From positions 1 to 64,000 of the forward strand of contig JAUCBJ010003212.1 of the NCBI GenBank assembly GCA_032718475.1: a DNA stretch of 64,000 bases. The letters run 5' to 3'. Origin of the DNA: Nemertoderma westbladi (Eukaryota; Xenacoelomorpha; Nemertodermatida; Nemertodermatidae). Under the pieces are notes generated by a model. It had not been told where the DNA came from. It made no database searches and saw nothing but the letters and a program-made list of their open reading frames with translations. A program made the position numbers and the translations under genes. Numbering within the stretch: position 1 is the first letter of the stretch; each line of letters opens with the position of its first letter. This document shows positions 39,149 to 50,743 of the stretch, piece after piece.

Positions 39149-40404
39149 ATTCTTATCTTCAGATCTTGACTGTATTCAATACAGCAAAACTGTAATACAG
39201 TCAGACAGTACCGCAGTAATACTTCAGTACTTACTTCTGTACTTAATTTATAATTACAACAGGTATTTCTGTATTTGGCTAATACTGTAATGGGATGTCG
39301 GTCGGTGAGTGTACAGGTGTACAGGAGGTACAGCAGTACAGTGGTAGGTGTTAGCTGTTAGGGCAGAATGTCTATAGTTTCCAGATGGTAGCCTTGGTAG
39401 GTATCTCTGGTGTACCATATCGTCCCTTTCATTTTCAAACAACCTGAAACTATGACAAAAACTTGACAAAATTGACTTTTTCCTGTAAAACGGCATTTTT
39501 GATTCTAATTTTGTTTGAAAGTAATATTCCAGGATTTTGGTCTTATTTACTTTTAAATCCATTAAATGTAACGATTTTAAACAAAAACAGTTATGGTATT
39601 CGATTAATGTACCATATTAGGTGGGAAACAATGTATAGGGATATACTGTAGGTTGTTTAAAAAAAATATTACATTTTTTACAATGATTACTCAAAAAGCA
39701 TTAGGCCTAAGACACATAAGATTATTAAGTTTTAAAAATATAAAACAAATCTCCCTCTATCATAATAAATAACAATTCTACCTCTCGATTCGTTGTTGCC
39801 AATTTTATATCAACGTTTCCCGGGTTTACTCTATTTATAATAGTAAAATGTATTATATAGGTTGTTTTTAAAAAAATTTATTTATCATGCGGTCTATGCA
39901 AAACTGGCATATAGGTGGTTTTAATGTAGGAGTATGGCCTTCTAAGTGAGTTAATCGGATTCAGAATACATTTTAACATAAAGAAATACAGCAATTTCCA
40001 TTTCGGCAAAAATGGCATATAGGTGGTTTCAAAATGAATGGGACGATATGGTAATGGCATCTATGTAATATTCAAGGGCGTAGGCAGGAATTTTTCAAGG
40101 GAGAAGTAACATACAAAAAAAATTTAACGAACTCATATTATATTAATAAGGGCAAATAAATATAATTAAGAAATATGGACATTAAGAATAAATGTAGGCT
40201 ATAAGTAAAAGCAAATAAACGTATAGAAATATATATTAAAACGATACTTTCAGGACATCACACATACATACTCAAAAATAAAACCTGTGTTTGCTCTCCC
40301 GCATTCCTCTCCCGGTATCTCAGAAGCTTCCCTTATAATTCCATTGAAACAAACAGATAGAGAGAGCCCGGAAAGTCCATACTGTCATGATGGAGTTTCA
40401 AAAC
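39149..40404. other. Non-coding part of the duplicated segment (copy A)
   Basis: Contains the 5' flank of the CHCHD2-like gene. Further on are AT-rich sequence and repeats of TGGCATATAGGTGGTTT (39907 and 40014), with related TAGGTTGTTT motifs near 39651 and 39857. No further gene was recognised. The same sequence occurs at 48032-49287. Confidence 0.5.
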
Positions 40405-41860
40405 AGAAACTACTGTAATTCAACAACTGCAACTAAGCTCTTAATGAGGTCTTGGTCAACCTTTTGTAGGTTGACTGAGAGAGTACGTGTTACAGCCATA
40501 TGTTTATTGAGAATACAGAGCGAAACAACAAACTCAGACTTTGTAATCGCTGACAGATAATTGGATGCCTTCCCTCATAATTGATGAGCATTTATCTATC
40601 ATCTCCAGAATATTCAGATATGTTTTATATTGCAAAGACGATATGTGGATGTGGATATATTCCATAGAACACTTTAACAGCATCATGTCTCAGCACCCGA
40701 CGTGTTTCGCGCATAGCTTTCAGATGCGTTGATCCAGCCATGCCCTTCCCAGCCTGCTTAATAATTTTTGTTAGTTCGTTTGTCCGTTTAGGCGATATTC
40801 AAAAAAAAAGTAACGATACTCTTCATTATACCCATGGCATTACGAATGGGCTGGACATTACAGCGTCACTTAGTGATAAATTCAAGGTATGGGCCACACA
40901 GCGAATATATAAAGCATTAGGATGATACTCCCGAATGATAGCCTGTACAGTACACCTATGAACTTCACAGTCATTGCCCCAGCACCATCATAGCCTCGAC
41001 CAACAAGTTTATCTGTATTAATGCCAAGATCTGCAATGATCGACTATATTTTTTCAGCGAACCCTTTTCCAGTCAAGTCAGTTACAGCCGCAGACTTCAC
41101 AAAATGTTCCTGGATTGGAGCTCCATTCGATTCAGGCTTGAAACGAATTATAACTGAAAGTTGTTCTTGGCGAATAATGTCACCTGTTTCATCGGCAAGG
41201 ATTCTAAGGTATTATGCCTTATTTTTGTTTTTCTCATCTATAAAATCTTTGGATATTACAGCACCAATACACTCAATCAAATATGATTGGCTTCTGGGCG
41301 ATATGTAAGTAGACTTAAGGTGGGTCTGGGTCTCCAAAATCGTGTCACCGCTCAAGGTCTTGAACTGTAACAGGGCCCGAAGATTACCTTCATTGTAATT
41401 TATTTCAGAGTATTTGTTGCTTAGTTCGTTCAAGCCTTCCATGGTCTCTGTCTCCCCTAAATGCCAACCCATTTTTTCCTGTGGCCCCTAAATGCCAACC
41501 CATTTTTTCCTAGAAACGGCAAAGACTCCACTATACTTTTCAGTATCGCCCGGTTTTTTCGAATCTGCCGCTGTGCTGCACTGTCCCATAAATTTTGCAT
41601 TTCCTTATGGGGATTGTCCAATATCCGGACAAATTCTTCAGCTGAAAGTGACGATTCTTTATGGTACTGTAACTGCAGGTGTTGCTTCACAGAGTCCATT
41701 TGAGCAAATCGAATAAATGGGGTTTGGGCAAAGGGGCAACAGAGAGAACGCAGTACTTGCAGAATATTCCCCCTTCCTTCACAGAATAATCAAGCCCATT
41801 GTACAGATGTTCCGGCTTTAAACGGTAGGTGACTTCTATTGAAACCCATTTAGTTCAGCC
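40405..41860 (-). pseudogene. hAT-type transposase-like (DUF4371) relic, copy A
   Basis: Read on the minus strand, broken frames line up with the domesticated-transposase family that includes ZMYM- and THAP12-like proteins. In order: NRAILKSIVESLPFLGKNGL (41550), EGNLRALLQFKTLSGDTILE (41370), TYISPRSQSYLIECIGAVIS (41290), ILADETGDIIRQEQLSVIIR (41190), LVGRGYDGAGAM (40990), NALYIRCVAHTLNLSLSD (40890), QPIRNAMGIMKSIVTFF (40830), HLKAMRETRRVLRHDAVKVF (40710) and SEFVVSLCILNKHMAVTRTL (40500). Stops and frameshifts interrupt it at least five times, and a 31-bp direct duplication (AAATGCCAACCCATTTTTTC, 41460-41512) breaks the N-terminal part. It cannot encode a working transposase. No N-terminal zinc finger or terminal repeats were found. 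Confidence 0.82.
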
Positions 41861-43099
41861 AACAGCGGATATATGAATCAAAATTTTAAAATCTCAGATG
41901 TCAGGATCTCAATGATATATTTCATTGATGAATATATACCGGTACAGTATATGTTAAATTTGTATAGGGGTGGTAAATCCACTTACCATCCCTTCTGTAC
42001 GCCCTTGCTAATACTTATTACCATTACTATTAAATAATTACTATTACCTTTGAAATGGAGGTGCTGTTTCTCCAGTCTCCAGTCTAAGAAACTTTGGGCT
42101 TCTTAATTAGGCCGTATTTATTTGTGGGAATGTGGGATGACCCTGCCCCAATCTCAGATGGGTGGATCTGTCTGTAAGAGCTAGTCTGATTTTCGACAAG
42201 CCTTCGAGCAGCACAAAATTTTACAATTGAATAAGACCATTTCCAAAAAGGCATTCACTTTACAGATATGAATAAAATTGCTAAAATAGTTTTTTGATAT
42301 ATTTTTAGCAAGGATGAAAATTTTTTTGAATTTTATTCTTTTTTTAACAAAGTTATTTTTGAACAAAGAAAAATGGTATTATCTGAAATAGTAAACACAT
42401 ATATCTCAGAATGACCTTTTTCATGATAAAATTGTATTTCTCCGCGAATTTTAACTGAAATGAGTTGAAATTTGGTACACTTGCTCAGAATACTTTTGTC
42501 CATAAATCCTCTCAACAAATTTTGCCTCAATCTGGCCTCAATCTCTGGAGCCTTTTTAGATCAAAAAGGCATAAAAATAGCCCTTTTTGGGCATTTTTGT
42601 TCTAAAAAAGTTCCAGAGCATATTAATCAAAATTTGTTCAGAAGAATTGGATGTAGGGGTCTTCTGAACTTATATTACAAATTTCGGGAAATTTCAACAA
42701 ATCTTGGAGAAGAAATAACTTTTGGCGCAAAAAGGCACTTTTGACCATTACAGTGCCAATTTTGGGCTAATTTTAAAATATTTGGTTTGGCTATTCTTAA
42801 ACAACCCATACGATGTTTAGTAGCACAACAAATACTTTTCACCCAATTTTAAGTTCCAGAAACACAAAATTGTGAGGTTCCATTTGGGGGTGCTAGCTCC
42901 CCCCATAAATTTGATTATCACGCTTTTATCCGCCGTTGTAAATTCCTTCACGTTGCCATAAATGTTGAGCAACTTTTACGGCAACTTTTTTTTTTACATA
43001 CACATCGTGTTTACACAGAGCAACTTGATTCAAAAATCAAAAGGTCAATAAAAAAAGTCAATCAAAGTGTTGATACGTGTAATCCGTCCTTAAGCAAGA
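41861..43099. other. Non-coding part of the duplicated segment (copy A)
   Basis: AT-rich sequence with short chance frames only. No gene, RNA or tandem repeat was recognised. Repeated in copy B at 50744-51975. Confidence 0.45.
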
Positions 43100-43429
43100 T
43101 CAAAATCCATCTGGTCGTGATCCTATGCTTCCATTATGAACGAGTTTGTTGCCTCTTGCCTCCATAATAGAAGGCCTCCATAACTTGCGGTCAGACAAAC
43201 AACAGTTCACTTTAATGGATATCTTTGTGCAGAACGTTGCTGGTAGCAGTAGTAATGGATTCTTTATGAACTCGTACGCTAGATCATCCTCAGGTTCAAC
43301 CTTTAGATACCCCAAGTTATAATCATCAAAAACCTTCCTAGCTCTGCCACCCACCATGAAGCCGCCAGCTTCTTTACAGGTTGCACTATCTACCCACAAC
43401 GGAGACGCCAGCTTCTTTACAGGTTGCAC
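43100..43429 (-). CDS. Unrecognised 109-codon ORF overlapping the minisatellite edge, copy A
   Basis: The N-terminal third is encoded by the first units of the 43-bp minisatellite (ATCKEAGGFMVGG). The rest is unique sequence with a protein-like composition (KVFDDYNLGYLKVEPEDDLA, then FIKNPLLLLPATFCTKISIK). I recognise no domain. It may be the last exon of a dead or transposon-derived gene, with the minisatellite grown out of its coding sequence, or a chance frame. The second copy at 51976-52305 is identical over its full length, so it adds no independent evidence of selection. Confidence 0.25.
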   Translation of the reverse strand: MQPVKKLASPLWVDSATCKEAGGFMVGGRARKVFDDYNLGYLKVEPEDDLAYEFIKNPLLLLPATFCTKISIKVNCCLSDRKLWRPSIMEARGNKLVHNGSIGSRPDGF

Positions 43430-45530
43430 TATCTACCCACCATGAAGCCACACCAGCTTCTTTACAGGTTGCGCTATCTACCCACCATGGAGCCACCAGC
43501 TTCTTTACAGGTTGCACTATCTACCCACCATGGAGCCACCAGCTTCTTTACAGGTTGCACTATCTACCCACCATGAAGCCACACCAGCTTCTTTACAGGT
43601 TGCGCTATCTACCCACCATGGAGCCACCAGCTTCTTTACAGGTTGCACTATCTACCCACCATGGAGCCGCCAGCTTCTTTACAGGTTGCACTATCTACCC
43701 ACCATGAAGCCACCAGCTTCTTTACAGGTTGCGCTATCTACCCACCATGGAGCCACCAGCTTCTTTACAGGTTGCGCTATCTACCCACCATGGAGCCACC
43801 AGCTTCTTTACAGGTTGCACTATCTACCCACCATGGAGCCGCCAGCTTCTTTACAGGTTGCGCTATCTACCCACCATGGAGCCGCCAGCTTCTTTACAGG
43901 TTGCGCTATCTACCCACCATGAAGCCGCCAGCTTCTTTACAGGTTGCGCAATCTACCCACCATGAAGCCGCCAGCTTCTTTACAGGTTGCGCTATCTACC
44001 CACCATGGAGCCACCAGCTTCTTTACAGGTTGCGCTATCTACCCACCATGGAGCCGCCAGCTTCTTTACAGGTTGCACTATCTACCCACCATGAAGCCAC
44101 CAGCTTCTTTACAGGTTGCGCTATCTACCCACGATGGAGCCACCAGCTTCTTTACAGGTTGCGCTATCTACCCACCATGGAGCCGCCAGCTTCTTTACAG
44201 GTTGCGCTATCTACACACCATGAAGCCACCAGCTTCTTTACAGGTTGCGCTATCTTCCCACCATGGAGCCACCAGCTTCTTTACAGGTTGCGCTATCTAC
44301 CCACCATGGAGCCGCCAGCTTCTTTACAGGTTGCACTATCTACCCACCATGGAGCTACCAGCTTCTTACAGGTTGCGCTATCTACCCACCATGAAGCCGC
44401 CAGCTTCTTTACAGGTTGCGCTATCTACCCACCATGAAGCCGCCAGCTTCTTTACAGGTTGCGCAATCTACCCACCATGAAGCCGCCAGCTTCTTTACAG
44501 GTTGCGCTATCTACCCACCATGGAGCCACCAGCTTCTTTACAGGTTGCGCTATCTACCCACCATGGAGCCGCCAGCTTCTTTACAGGTTGCACTATCTAC
44601 CCACCATGAAGCCACCAGCTTCTTTACAGGTTGCGCTATCTACCCACGATGGAGCCACCAGCTTCTTTACAGGTTGCGCTATCTACCCACCATGGAGCCG
44701 CCAGCTTCTTTACAGGTTGCGCTATCTACACACCATGAAGCCACCAGCTTCTTTACAGGTTGCGCTATCTTCCCACCATGGAGCCACCAGCTTCTTTACA
44801 GGTTGCGCTATCTACCCACCATGGAGCCGCCAGCTTCTTTACAGGTTGCACTATCTACCCACCATGGAGCTACCAGCTTCTTACAGGTTGCGCTATCTAC
44901 CCACCATGAAGCCGCCAGCTTCTTTACAGGTTGCACTATCTACCCACCATGGAGCCGCCAGCTTCTTTACAGGTTGCGCTATCTACCCACAATGGAGCCA
45001 CCAGCTTCTTTACAGGTTGCGCTATCTACCCACCATGGAGCCGCCAGCTTCTTTACAGGTTGCGCTATCTACCCACCATGGAGCCGCCAGCTTCTTTACA
45101 GGTTGCGCTATCTACCCACCATGGAGCTGCCAGCTTCTTTACAGGTTGCGCTATCTACCCACCATGAAGCCGCCAGCTTCTTTACAGGTTGCGCTATCTA
45201 CCAACCATGGAGCCACCAGCTACTTTACAGGTTGCGCTATCTAACCACCATGGAGCCACCAGCTTCTTTACAGGTTGCGCTATCCACCCACCATGGAGCC
45301 GCCAGCTTCTTTACAGGTTGCGCTATCTACCCACCATGGAGCCACCAGCTTCTTTACAGGTTGCGCTATCTACCCACCATGGAGCCACCAGCTTCTTTAC
45401 AGGTTGCGCTATCTACCCACCATGGAGCCGCCAGCTTCTTTACAGGTTGCGCTATCTACCCACCATGAAGCCACCAGCTTGCGCTATCTACCCACCATGG
45501 AGCCGTCAGCTTCTTTACAGATTACGCTAT
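43350..45530. repeat. 43-bp minisatellite, copy A
   Basis: About 50 copies of a 43-bp unit, CAGGTTGCGCTATCTACCCA followed by CCATGGAGCCGCCAGCTTCTTTA. Three units make 129 bp, giving overlapping + strand frames of 43-residue periodicity (for example MEPPASLQVALSTHH). Several frames are open at once over the same DNA, so translation is not supported. The marker variant TTGCGCAATCTACCCACC occurs at 43945 and again at 44460, about 515 bp apart, and copy B has it once. Copy A has therefore gained a 12-unit block by internal duplication. Confidence 0.95.
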
Positions 45531-45607
45531 CTCTTTCTTTATACTTATTTCTACAAATGTTATGGTTACAGTATAGCACACTTGAAACCGGGGTATCAGG
45601 CAGCTAA

Positions 45608-45760
45608 TACTACCTCAAAAATAAACTAGCGTAGCACCTAGTGCCTCAGCACCCAGTACTACCGTAGTACCTGGTGCCTCGGCACCCAGTACTACCATAG
45701 AATAAACCTCCTAGGCATCAGGCGCTACTGTAGTATTAAGCGCCTAGGCAATTGGTACTA
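45608..45760. repeat. Short imperfect repeat at the end of copy A
   Basis: Two adjacent diverged copies of a roughly 37-bp unit containing TGCCTCAGCACCCAGTACTA, plus an inverted fragment (AGGCGCTACTGTAGTATTAAGC and CTTAGGC-like pieces) after it. The same occurs at 53984-54135 in copy B. Confidence 0.6.
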
Positions 45761-45782
45761 ACTAGCGGCAACAGTCTAGCTG

Positions 45783-47315
45783 TACTTCCTAATTATTTCA
45801 CTTTGTCTAGTCAAAAATTTAACTGTAACCTGCCTGGGTTATTGAATCTATTGAATATTGGGTCTTGGTGGGATAAATATTTCTCCATTTGACGCAACTC
45901 CGCCGCGGCCGCTATGAGGGAGGTGAATACCGCGGCCGCTCCTAAAGCCGCAGGCCATCGCTAACTATATAGGTTAACTTGGGATTCTGGGGGACTTTTC
46001 GATGAAGGAACTGACCAAATTTTTTTATTTTCTCACCAGGGGAGCGGCTCGGAATTCTAAGATATTAGCAACTCTAACATTATTAAATCTAACCCTTCGA
46101 CGGACACGGCGGACAAAAAACCGTCATTTTTTCGACAATTTTAAAATTTTTTTGAAAGGCGTTCTACAGTGGCTCGAAAAAACCCTAGGTTATTGCTTAG
46201 CCGACGCCGGGATACGATAGAAGGGATTAATTAGTGAATTCGTTTTTTTTTCAAAAAAGATTACCACGCCTTTTTTCCGAAAATGTCCGTCAAAGTTGAA
46301 AAAACGGACAAAATGACTTTGCGGGATCCGCTATAACTCGGCAAATATTAATCGTACGGGGACGAAAGTAACGCGGTTGAAAAGGGGAAGAGTGGTACTA
46401 CCTTCGTATCGAATGGGGGTAAGATATTTATTAAAATTTCGGGTGGAAAAAGGGGCTGTAAATTTGTACGTTTTTGTCCGTCTTTTTTGGAAAACTTATT
46501 TCCGAAATGTTTAATTCGACAACGCGGGTAGGAATCCACTAATTCTTTTATGAAACTCGTAGAAGACCATTGGGGCTACGTTCCTATCGAATGGGGGTAC
46601 AAAAAATATGTCGGCAATAGGGGCCAAAAAGGGCCAGAATTTGTAAATTAGTTTTTATCGAATAATTTTTTATTTTTAACTTTAGTTGGTTAAGGTACAT
46701 TCTATACAGTCAATATCCATACGGGGAATTCAAATATGCTATCGGTTTTGCTCCAAGGATGATATTAAAAAAATGAGGGCCAAAATTATAATTTCGCGCT
46801 TCAAACTTGCTTCGCGGGAAATCGTCTAGCTCGAAAACTACTTAACTTACGGGAGATTTGTTTACACAGACTTATAGTGCGTTAAATTATCTATCTAACA
46901 GCGTTAATCACAGCGCCGGAGGTATTATAAAACTGGAGCGGCAGGCGATCGTGTGAAATATAATATTTATAAAAAGGGACGAAAAATTTTTTTTTTAACA
47001 AATCGCTATTCCATTATAATTTAGCGTATTGCGCCAAAAGTACCTGTAAAAAGTATCAAATTAACTCCGCTATCTTTTATCTTAACATATATAATTAAAA
47101 TTACGAATTTTAAGGGTCGAAAAATATCGCGTTATTTTGACCCTTTTTTTTAATTTTTTTGGGGCCAAAAATAACCCCTTCTCAAAAGATTAAGAAAAAA
47201 ATTACGGCAAAGAATATACCAATTTTATTGAAATTGGACCACCAGAACCGAAGTTAGAGCGATTTTAGTGAAAAAATAAAAATAATTTTTTTTGCAAAAA
47301 AATTAAGAATGGTCA
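45783..47315. other. Spacer between the two segmental duplicates
   Basis: Single-copy sequence between the duplicates. It has two CCGCGGCCGC palindromes about 30 bp apart (45902-45941) and otherwise AT-rich sequence. I see no gene. Confidence 0.5.
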
Positions 47316-47388
47316 GGTCAATATTGGATTTCGAACCCGCGAACTTAGGTTTCATTAACGTGATTGATAACCACTAGACTATGTGACC
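47316..47388 (-). repeat. tRNA-like sequence (SINE head or tRNA pseudogene), 73 nt
   Basis: On the minus strand the 73-nt segment starts GGTCACA and ends TATTGACC, so five outer acceptor pairs can form. It has an A box TAGTCTAGTGG and a B box GGGTTCGAAATCC. The anticodon stem does not pair and the T stem has two mismatches, so it is probably a decayed tRNA or SINE head rather than an active tRNA gene. Confidence 0.5.
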
Positions 47389-47597
47389 AAGAGAATTTGA
47401 AATTTTCGAGTGACTATTTTTAAACATAAATAACTTCGGTTCTACAGGGCCGTTTAATCTGAAACTTTTTTCATTGGACAGAGAATAGATTGTAGTGTGT
47501 GAAATTGGATAAAACTTGGGAAAAGACTTATGTGCACTTAGTGCAAAATGCACTTAAATAGTGAACATTTTTTCGATATTTCAAACATATAAATATT

Positions 47598-48031
47598 TTA
47601 CATAAGTCCTGAGCTCTTCTTACAGTCCTTAAATAATTCGTTGAAACCGGCACACAAAGAGATATCGGACTGCTGTTGGCTGCAATCCATAAACGCCTGT
47701 AGTTCCTGCATACAAGGCGCTGATGTCTGCTGCTGTTGCTGGGGAACCGAGCTGTCTTCGGTCGCCGCAGCCACACCACCACCCGTCATCGCCGCTCCAA
47801 CAGTATGCCCTACCGCACTGCCCACAGCCACTCCTGCCGCCGTGGCCGCCATCTGGGCGAACATCCCCGGTTGTCGGCCAGTCGGCTGTGTCATCGGTTG
47901 CTGCGGGTGGGTTCGGGCAGGCGCTGTTGTACTGGCGTTACGCGTGCCTCCACCGGCTGTCTGGCTGTGCGAGCACTTCCGCCGAACCCACCGCCACTGC
48001 GTCCTCCGAAGCCTCTTCCTCCTCTCGGCAT
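47598..48031 (-). pseudogene. CHCHD2/CHCHD10-like gene, frameshifted copy B
   Basis: Nearly identical to the intact copy at 38723-39148, but an 8-bp tandem duplication (CTGGCTGT, about 47961-47968) lies in the N-terminal coding part. Translation from the family start at 48031 would leave the frame after about 23 residues. An internal ATG at 47894 could still yield a 98-residue protein with the central hydrophobic segment and both CX9C motifs, but it would lack the mitochondrial targeting N-terminus. Either the copy is dead, or it makes a non-targeted short form. Confidence 0.85.
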
Positions 48032-49287
48032 ATTCTTATCTTCAGATCTTGACAGTATTCAATACAGCAAAACTGTAATACAGTCAGACAGTACCGCAGT
48101 AATACTTCAGTACTTACTTCTGTACTTAATTTATAATTACAACAGGTATTTCTGTATTTGGCTAATACTGTAATGGGCTGTCGGTCGGTGAGTGTACAGG
48201 TGTACAGGAGGTACAGCAGTACAGTGGTAGGTGTTAGCTGTTAGGGCAGAATGTCTATAGTTTCCAGATGGTAGCCTTGGTAGGTATCTCTGGTGTACCA
48301 TATCGTCCCTTTCATTTTCAAACAACCTGAAACTATGACAAAAACTTGACAAAATAGACTTTTTCCTGTAAAACGGCATTTTTGATTCTAATTTTGTTTG
48401 AAAGTAATATTCCAGGATTTTGGTCTTATTTACTTTTAAATCCATTAAATGTAACGATTTTAAACAAAAACAGTTATGGTATTCGATTAATGTACCATAT
48501 TAGGTGGGAAACAATGTATAGGGATATACTGTAGGTTGTTTAAAAAAAATATTACATTTTTTACAATGATTACTCAAAAAGCATTAGGCCTAAGACACAT
48601 TCGATTATTAAGTTTTAAAAATATAAAACAAATCTCCCTCTATCATAATAAATAACAATTCTACCTCTCGATTCGTTGTTGCCAATTTTATATCAACGTT
48701 TCCCGGGTTTACTCTATTTATAACAGTAAAATGTATTATATAGGTTGTTTTTAAAAAAATTTATTTATCATGCGGTCTATGCAAAACTGGCATATAGGTG
48801 GTTTTAATGTAGGAGTATGGCCTTCTAAGTGAGTTAATCGGATTCAGAATACATTTTAACATAAAGAAATACAGCAATTTCCATTTCGGCAAAAATGGCA
48901 TATAGGTGGTTTCAAAATGAATGGGACGATATGGTAATGGCATCTATGTAATATTCAAGGGCGTAGGCAGGAATTTTTCAAGGGAGAAGTAACATACAAA
49001 AAAAATTTAACGAACTCATATTATATTAATAAGGGCAAATAAATATAATTAAGAAATATGGACATTAAGAATAAATGTAGGCTATAAGTAAAAGCAAATA
49101 AACGTATAGAAATATGTATTAAAACGATACTTTCAGGACATCACACATACATACTCAAAAATAAAACCTGTGTTTGCTCTCCCGCATTCCTCTCCCGGTA
49201 TCTCAGAAGCTTCCCTTATAATTCCATTGAAACAAACAGATAGAGAGAGCCCGGAAAGTCCATACTGTCATGATGGAGTTTCAAAAC

Positions 49288-50743
49288 AGAAACTACTGTA
49301 ATTCAACAACTGCAACTAAGCTCTTAATGAGGTCTTGGTCAACCTTTTGTAGGTTGACTGAGAGAGTACGTGTTACAGCCATATGTTTATTGAGAATACA
49401 GAGCGAAACAACAAACTCAGACTTTGTAATCGCTGACAGATAATTGGATGCCTTCCCTCATAATTGATGAGCATTTATCTATCATCTCCAGAATATTCAG
49501 ATATGTTTTATATTGCAAAGACGATATGTGGATGTGGATATATTCCATAGAACACTTTAACAGCATCATGTCTCAGCACCCGACGTGTTTCGCGCATAGC
49601 TTTCAGATGCGTTGATCCAGCCATGCCCTTCCCAGCCTGCTTAATAATTTTTGTTAGTTCGTTTGTCCGTTTAGGCGATATTCAAAAAAAAAGTAACGAT
49701 ACTCTTCATTATACCCATGGCATTACGAATGGGCTGGACATTACAGCGTCACTTAATGATAAATTCAAGGTATGGGCCACACAGCGAATATATAAAGCAT
49801 TAGGATGATACTCCCGAATGATAGCCTGTACAGTACACCTATGAACTTCACAGTCATTGCCCCAGCACCATCATAGCCTTGACCAACAAGTTTATCTGTA
49901 TTAATGCCAAGGTCTGCAATGATCGACTATATTTTTTCAGCGAACCCTTTTCCAGTCAAGTCAGTTACAGCCGCAGACTTCACAAAATGTTCCTGGATTG
50001 GAGCTCCATTCGATTCAGGCTTGAAACGAATTATAACTGAAAGTTGTTCTTGGCGAATAATGTCACCTGTTTCATCGGCAAGGATTCTAAGGTATTATGC
50101 CTTATTTTTGTTTTTCTCATCTATAAAATCTTTGGATATTACAGCACCAATACACTCAATCAAATATGATTGGCTTCTGGGCGATATGTAAGTAGACTTA
50201 AGGTGGGTCTGGGTCTCCAAGATCGTGTCACCGCTCAAGGTCTTGAACTGTAACAGGGCCCGAAGATTACCTTCATTGTAATTTATTTCAGAGTATTTGT
50301 TGCTTAGTTCGTTCAAGCCTTCCATGGTCTCTGTCTCCCCTAAATGCCAACCCATTTTTTCCTGTGGCCCCTAAATGCCAACCCATTTTTTCCTAGAAAC
50401 GGCAAAGACTCCACTATACTTTTCAGTATCGCCCGGTTTTTTCGAATCTGCCCCTGTGCTGCACTGTCCCATAAATTTTGCATTTCCTTATGGGGATTGT
50501 CCAATATCCGGACAAATTCTTCAGCTGCAAGTGACGATTCTTTATGGTACTGTAACTGCAGGTGTTGCTTCACAGAGTCCATTTGAGCAAATCGAATAAA
50601 TGGGGTTTGGGCAAAGTGGCAACAGAGAGAACGCAGTACTTGCAGAATATTCCCCCTTCCTTCACAGAATAATCAAGCCCATTGTACAGATGTTCCGGCT
50701 TTAAACGGTAGGTGACTTCTATTGAAACCCATTTAGTTCAGCC
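49288..50743 (-). pseudogene. hAT-type transposase-like (DUF4371) relic, copy B
   Basis: Same relic as at 40405-41860, with the same stops, frameshifts and 31-bp direct duplication. The element was therefore already dead before the segment was duplicated. Single-base differences are few (for example GATCTTGGAGACC against GATTTTGGAGACC near 50220). Not expected to encode a protein. Confidence 0.82.

Larger units (their letters stand above)
38723..45782. repeat. Segmental duplication, copy A (about 7.06 kb)
   Basis: Nearly identical, same-orientation counterpart of 47598-54153. Shared order: CHCHD2-like gene, non-coding sequence, hAT/DUF4371 relic, unrecognised ORF, 43-bp minisatellite and a short tail ending AACAGTCTAGCTG. 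Differences are scattered single substitutions (a few per kb), an 8-bp insertion in copy B, a 7-bp deletion in copy B near 50958, and an extra block of about 515 bp in the minisatellite of copy A. The left breakpoint coincides with the TAA stop codon of the CHCHD2-like gene in both copies. Confidence 0.95.

Noticed and set aside
38766-39290. Plus-strand frames opposite the CHCHD2-like gene (up to 174 codons)
   Set aside because: They are antisense shadows of a GC-rich coding sequence. The minus-strand product has the conserved CX9C motifs.
43381-45629. Plus-strand frames up to 350 codons in the 43-bp array (and up to 493 in copy B)
   Set aside because: The unit length is not divisible by 3, the frames overlap each other, and differences between copies A and B do not preserve any one frame.
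45902-45941. Paired CCGCGGCCGC palindromes as a regulatory element
   Set aside because: Only two short GC palindromes in an otherwise featureless spacer; nothing ties them to a gene.
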